In this document: in pieces, positions 63,206-64,000 of the stretch
Layout of the letters: the number at the start of each line of letters is the position of its first letter
Numbering within the stretch: position 1 is the first letter of the stretch
Assembly: GCA_964473465.1 (NCBI GenBank)
Contig: CAYYPE010000004.1
Span: forward strand, 186,001 to 250,000
Direction of reading: 5' to 3'
DNA: 64,000 nucleotides
Origin: CALHRB01 sp964473465
Lineage (GTDB): Bacteria > Bacteroidota > Ignavibacteria > Kapaibacteriales > UBA2268
The notes under the pieces: generated by a model
Databases searched by the model: none
What the model was told of the DNA's origin: nothing
What the model saw: the letters and a program-made list of their open reading frames with translations, nothing else
Program-made: the position numbers and the translations under genes

Positions 63206-63496
63206 TTACTTTTTAGCTCCGGAGCGTTGCTCTTTTCTGTGCCCCGAATGACCTCTATATGTTCTGGTGGGTGCAAATTCACCCAATTTATGACCAACCA
63301 TATTTTCGGTTATGTAAACCGGTATAAATTTTTGTCCGTTATGAACTGCAATAGTATGCCCAACGAAATCGGGAGTAATTGTCGAAGCTCTCGACCATGT
63401 CTTGATAACCTGCTTTTTGGATGCTTGATTTAAAGCATCTATCTTTTTTTGAAGTTTATAATAAACAAAATAACCTTTTTTTAATGACCTTGACAT
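63206..63496 (-). CDS. rpsS: 30S ribosomal protein S19
   Basis: 96 residues. Begins MSRSLKKGYFVYYKLQKKI. The conserved centre and tail follow: IKTWSRASTITPDFVGHTIA, VHNGQKFIPVYITENMVGHK, LGEFAPTRTYRGHSGHRKEQ. It contacts S13 in the head of the small subunit. Confidence 0.97.
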   Translation of the reverse strand: MSRSLKKGYFVYYKLQKKIDALNQASKKQVIKTWSRASTITPDFVGHTIAVHNGQKFIPVYITENMVGHKLGEFAPTRTYRGHSGHRKEQRSGAKK

Positions 63497-63509
63497 ATTA
63501 CTTCCCTAA

Positions 63510-64000
63510 TTAACCTTTTCTTGAACGAATTATATGTTTATTTGATAGTTTTCTTTTCTTTCTTGTTTTCAAACCTTTGGCATACTGTCCCCAAGGTGAT
63601 TCAGGATGCTGTCTGCCACCGCCTGATTTTGATGTTCCCTCGCCACCGCCCATTGGATGGTCTATCGGGTTCATTGCCATACCTCGGGTTTGTGGTCTAA
63701 TACCAAGCCATCTGCTTCTTCCGGCTTTTCCTAACATAATGTTTTCTTTCTCAGCGTTTCCGACAGTTCCAAGTGTTGCATAGCAATTTGATGGAACCAT
63801 TCTGATTTCGCCTGAGGGTAATTTCAACTGAGCAAATTTCTCATCAACAGCAACCAATTGAACTGATGCCCCGGCACTTCTTGCAATTTGTCCGCCTTTA
63901 CCGGGCTTAAGTTCAACATTATGAACAAACAATCCAACGGGTATTCTATACAACGGCAAGGCATTTCCATCTTTGAATTCAGCATTTGGTCCGGCTACAA
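63510..64000 (-). CDS. rplB: 50S ribosomal protein L2 (N-terminus cut by window edge)
   Basis: 162 complete codons are visible; the frame stays open to base 64000, so the N-terminal ~115 residues lie outside. Conserved L2 segments: GNALPLYRIPVGLFVHNVEL, KPGKGGQIARSAGASVQLVA, IMLGKAGRSRWLGIRPQTRG and MAMNPIDHPMGGGEG. The last has Met where most bacteria have a second His (DHPHGGGEG), as in Bacteroidota; the catalytically important first His is kept. L2 is needed for subunit joining and peptidyl transferase activity. Confidence 0.96.
   Translation of the reverse strand, partial: VAGPNAEFKDGNALPLYRIPVGLFVHNVELKPGKGGQIARSAGASVQLVAVDEKFAQLKLPSGEIRMVPSNCYATLGTVGNAEKENIMLGKAGRSRWLGIRPQTRGMAMNPIDHPMGGGEGTSKSGGGRQHPESPWGQYAKGLKTRKKRKLSNKHIIRSRKG

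Overview
The window is AT-rich bacterial chromosome. Three things point to the Bacteroidota/Chlorobiota (FCB) assemblage, most likely an Ignavibacteria/Kapabacteria-like lineage: exported proteins with type IX secretion (T9SS) C-terminal domains and a PorV-family protein; a SusC-style TonB-dependent receptor; and ribosomal proteins with the Bacteroidota/Chlorobi look (L2 with DHPMGGGEG, L17 with a long acidic tail, zinc-free L36 and S14). The assignment is inferred from protein character only.

Left part (1-16,490, mostly + strand): an envelope/secretion block. It holds a 5'-truncated T9SS cargo protein, a TonB-dependent receptor, a 1473-residue exported protein with an FN3-like segment and FlgD/T9SS-like end, a PorV/PorQ-family outer membrane protein, a GWxTD-domain protein and an LpxL-like acyltransferase. 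A decayed di-heme cytochrome c peroxidase gene follows on the minus strand with its terminator still in place. Then come a TauE/SafE permease, ThyX, and two related exported proteins, one soluble and one lipoprotein.

Middle (16,586-30,000, mostly - strand): a tricorn-like S41 protease, a charged exported protein, tRNA-Val(CAC), and a likely LiaF-like/trpS/tRNA-Ala(CGC)/tRNA-Gln(CTG) unit. An EamA transporter, a metallophosphoesterase lipoprotein, tryptophan 2,3-dioxygenase, MetRS, an RlpA-like lipoprotein and mannose-1-phosphate guanylyltransferase follow.

30,268-37,403 (+): the least explained part. A GldM-like protein (one N-terminal transmembrane helix plus a long periplasmic region) precedes two unfamiliar outer-membrane barrel-like proteins. 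After a terminator comes a vWA-OmpA peptidoglycan-binding protein. Together they could form a trans-envelope assembly related to, but distinct from, the standard gldKLMN set.

37,415-51,304: a Memo/AmrB-like protein with an N-terminal extension, a small membrane protein, SpeA, a LolC/E-type permease, a haem lipoprotein, an M16 peptidase coupled to ftsY, a GT2 glycosyltransferase, and a TPR / multi-PAS histidine kinase / hybrid response regulator unit. A cluster of short palindromic repeats follows.

51,554-64,000 (-): the S10-spc-alpha ribosomal supercluster read right to left from rplB (cut by the window edge) to rplQ. It includes secY, map, infA, rpmJ and rpoA. rpsD is missing from its usual place between rpsK and rpoA, and S17, L17 and L5 carry unusual extensions.
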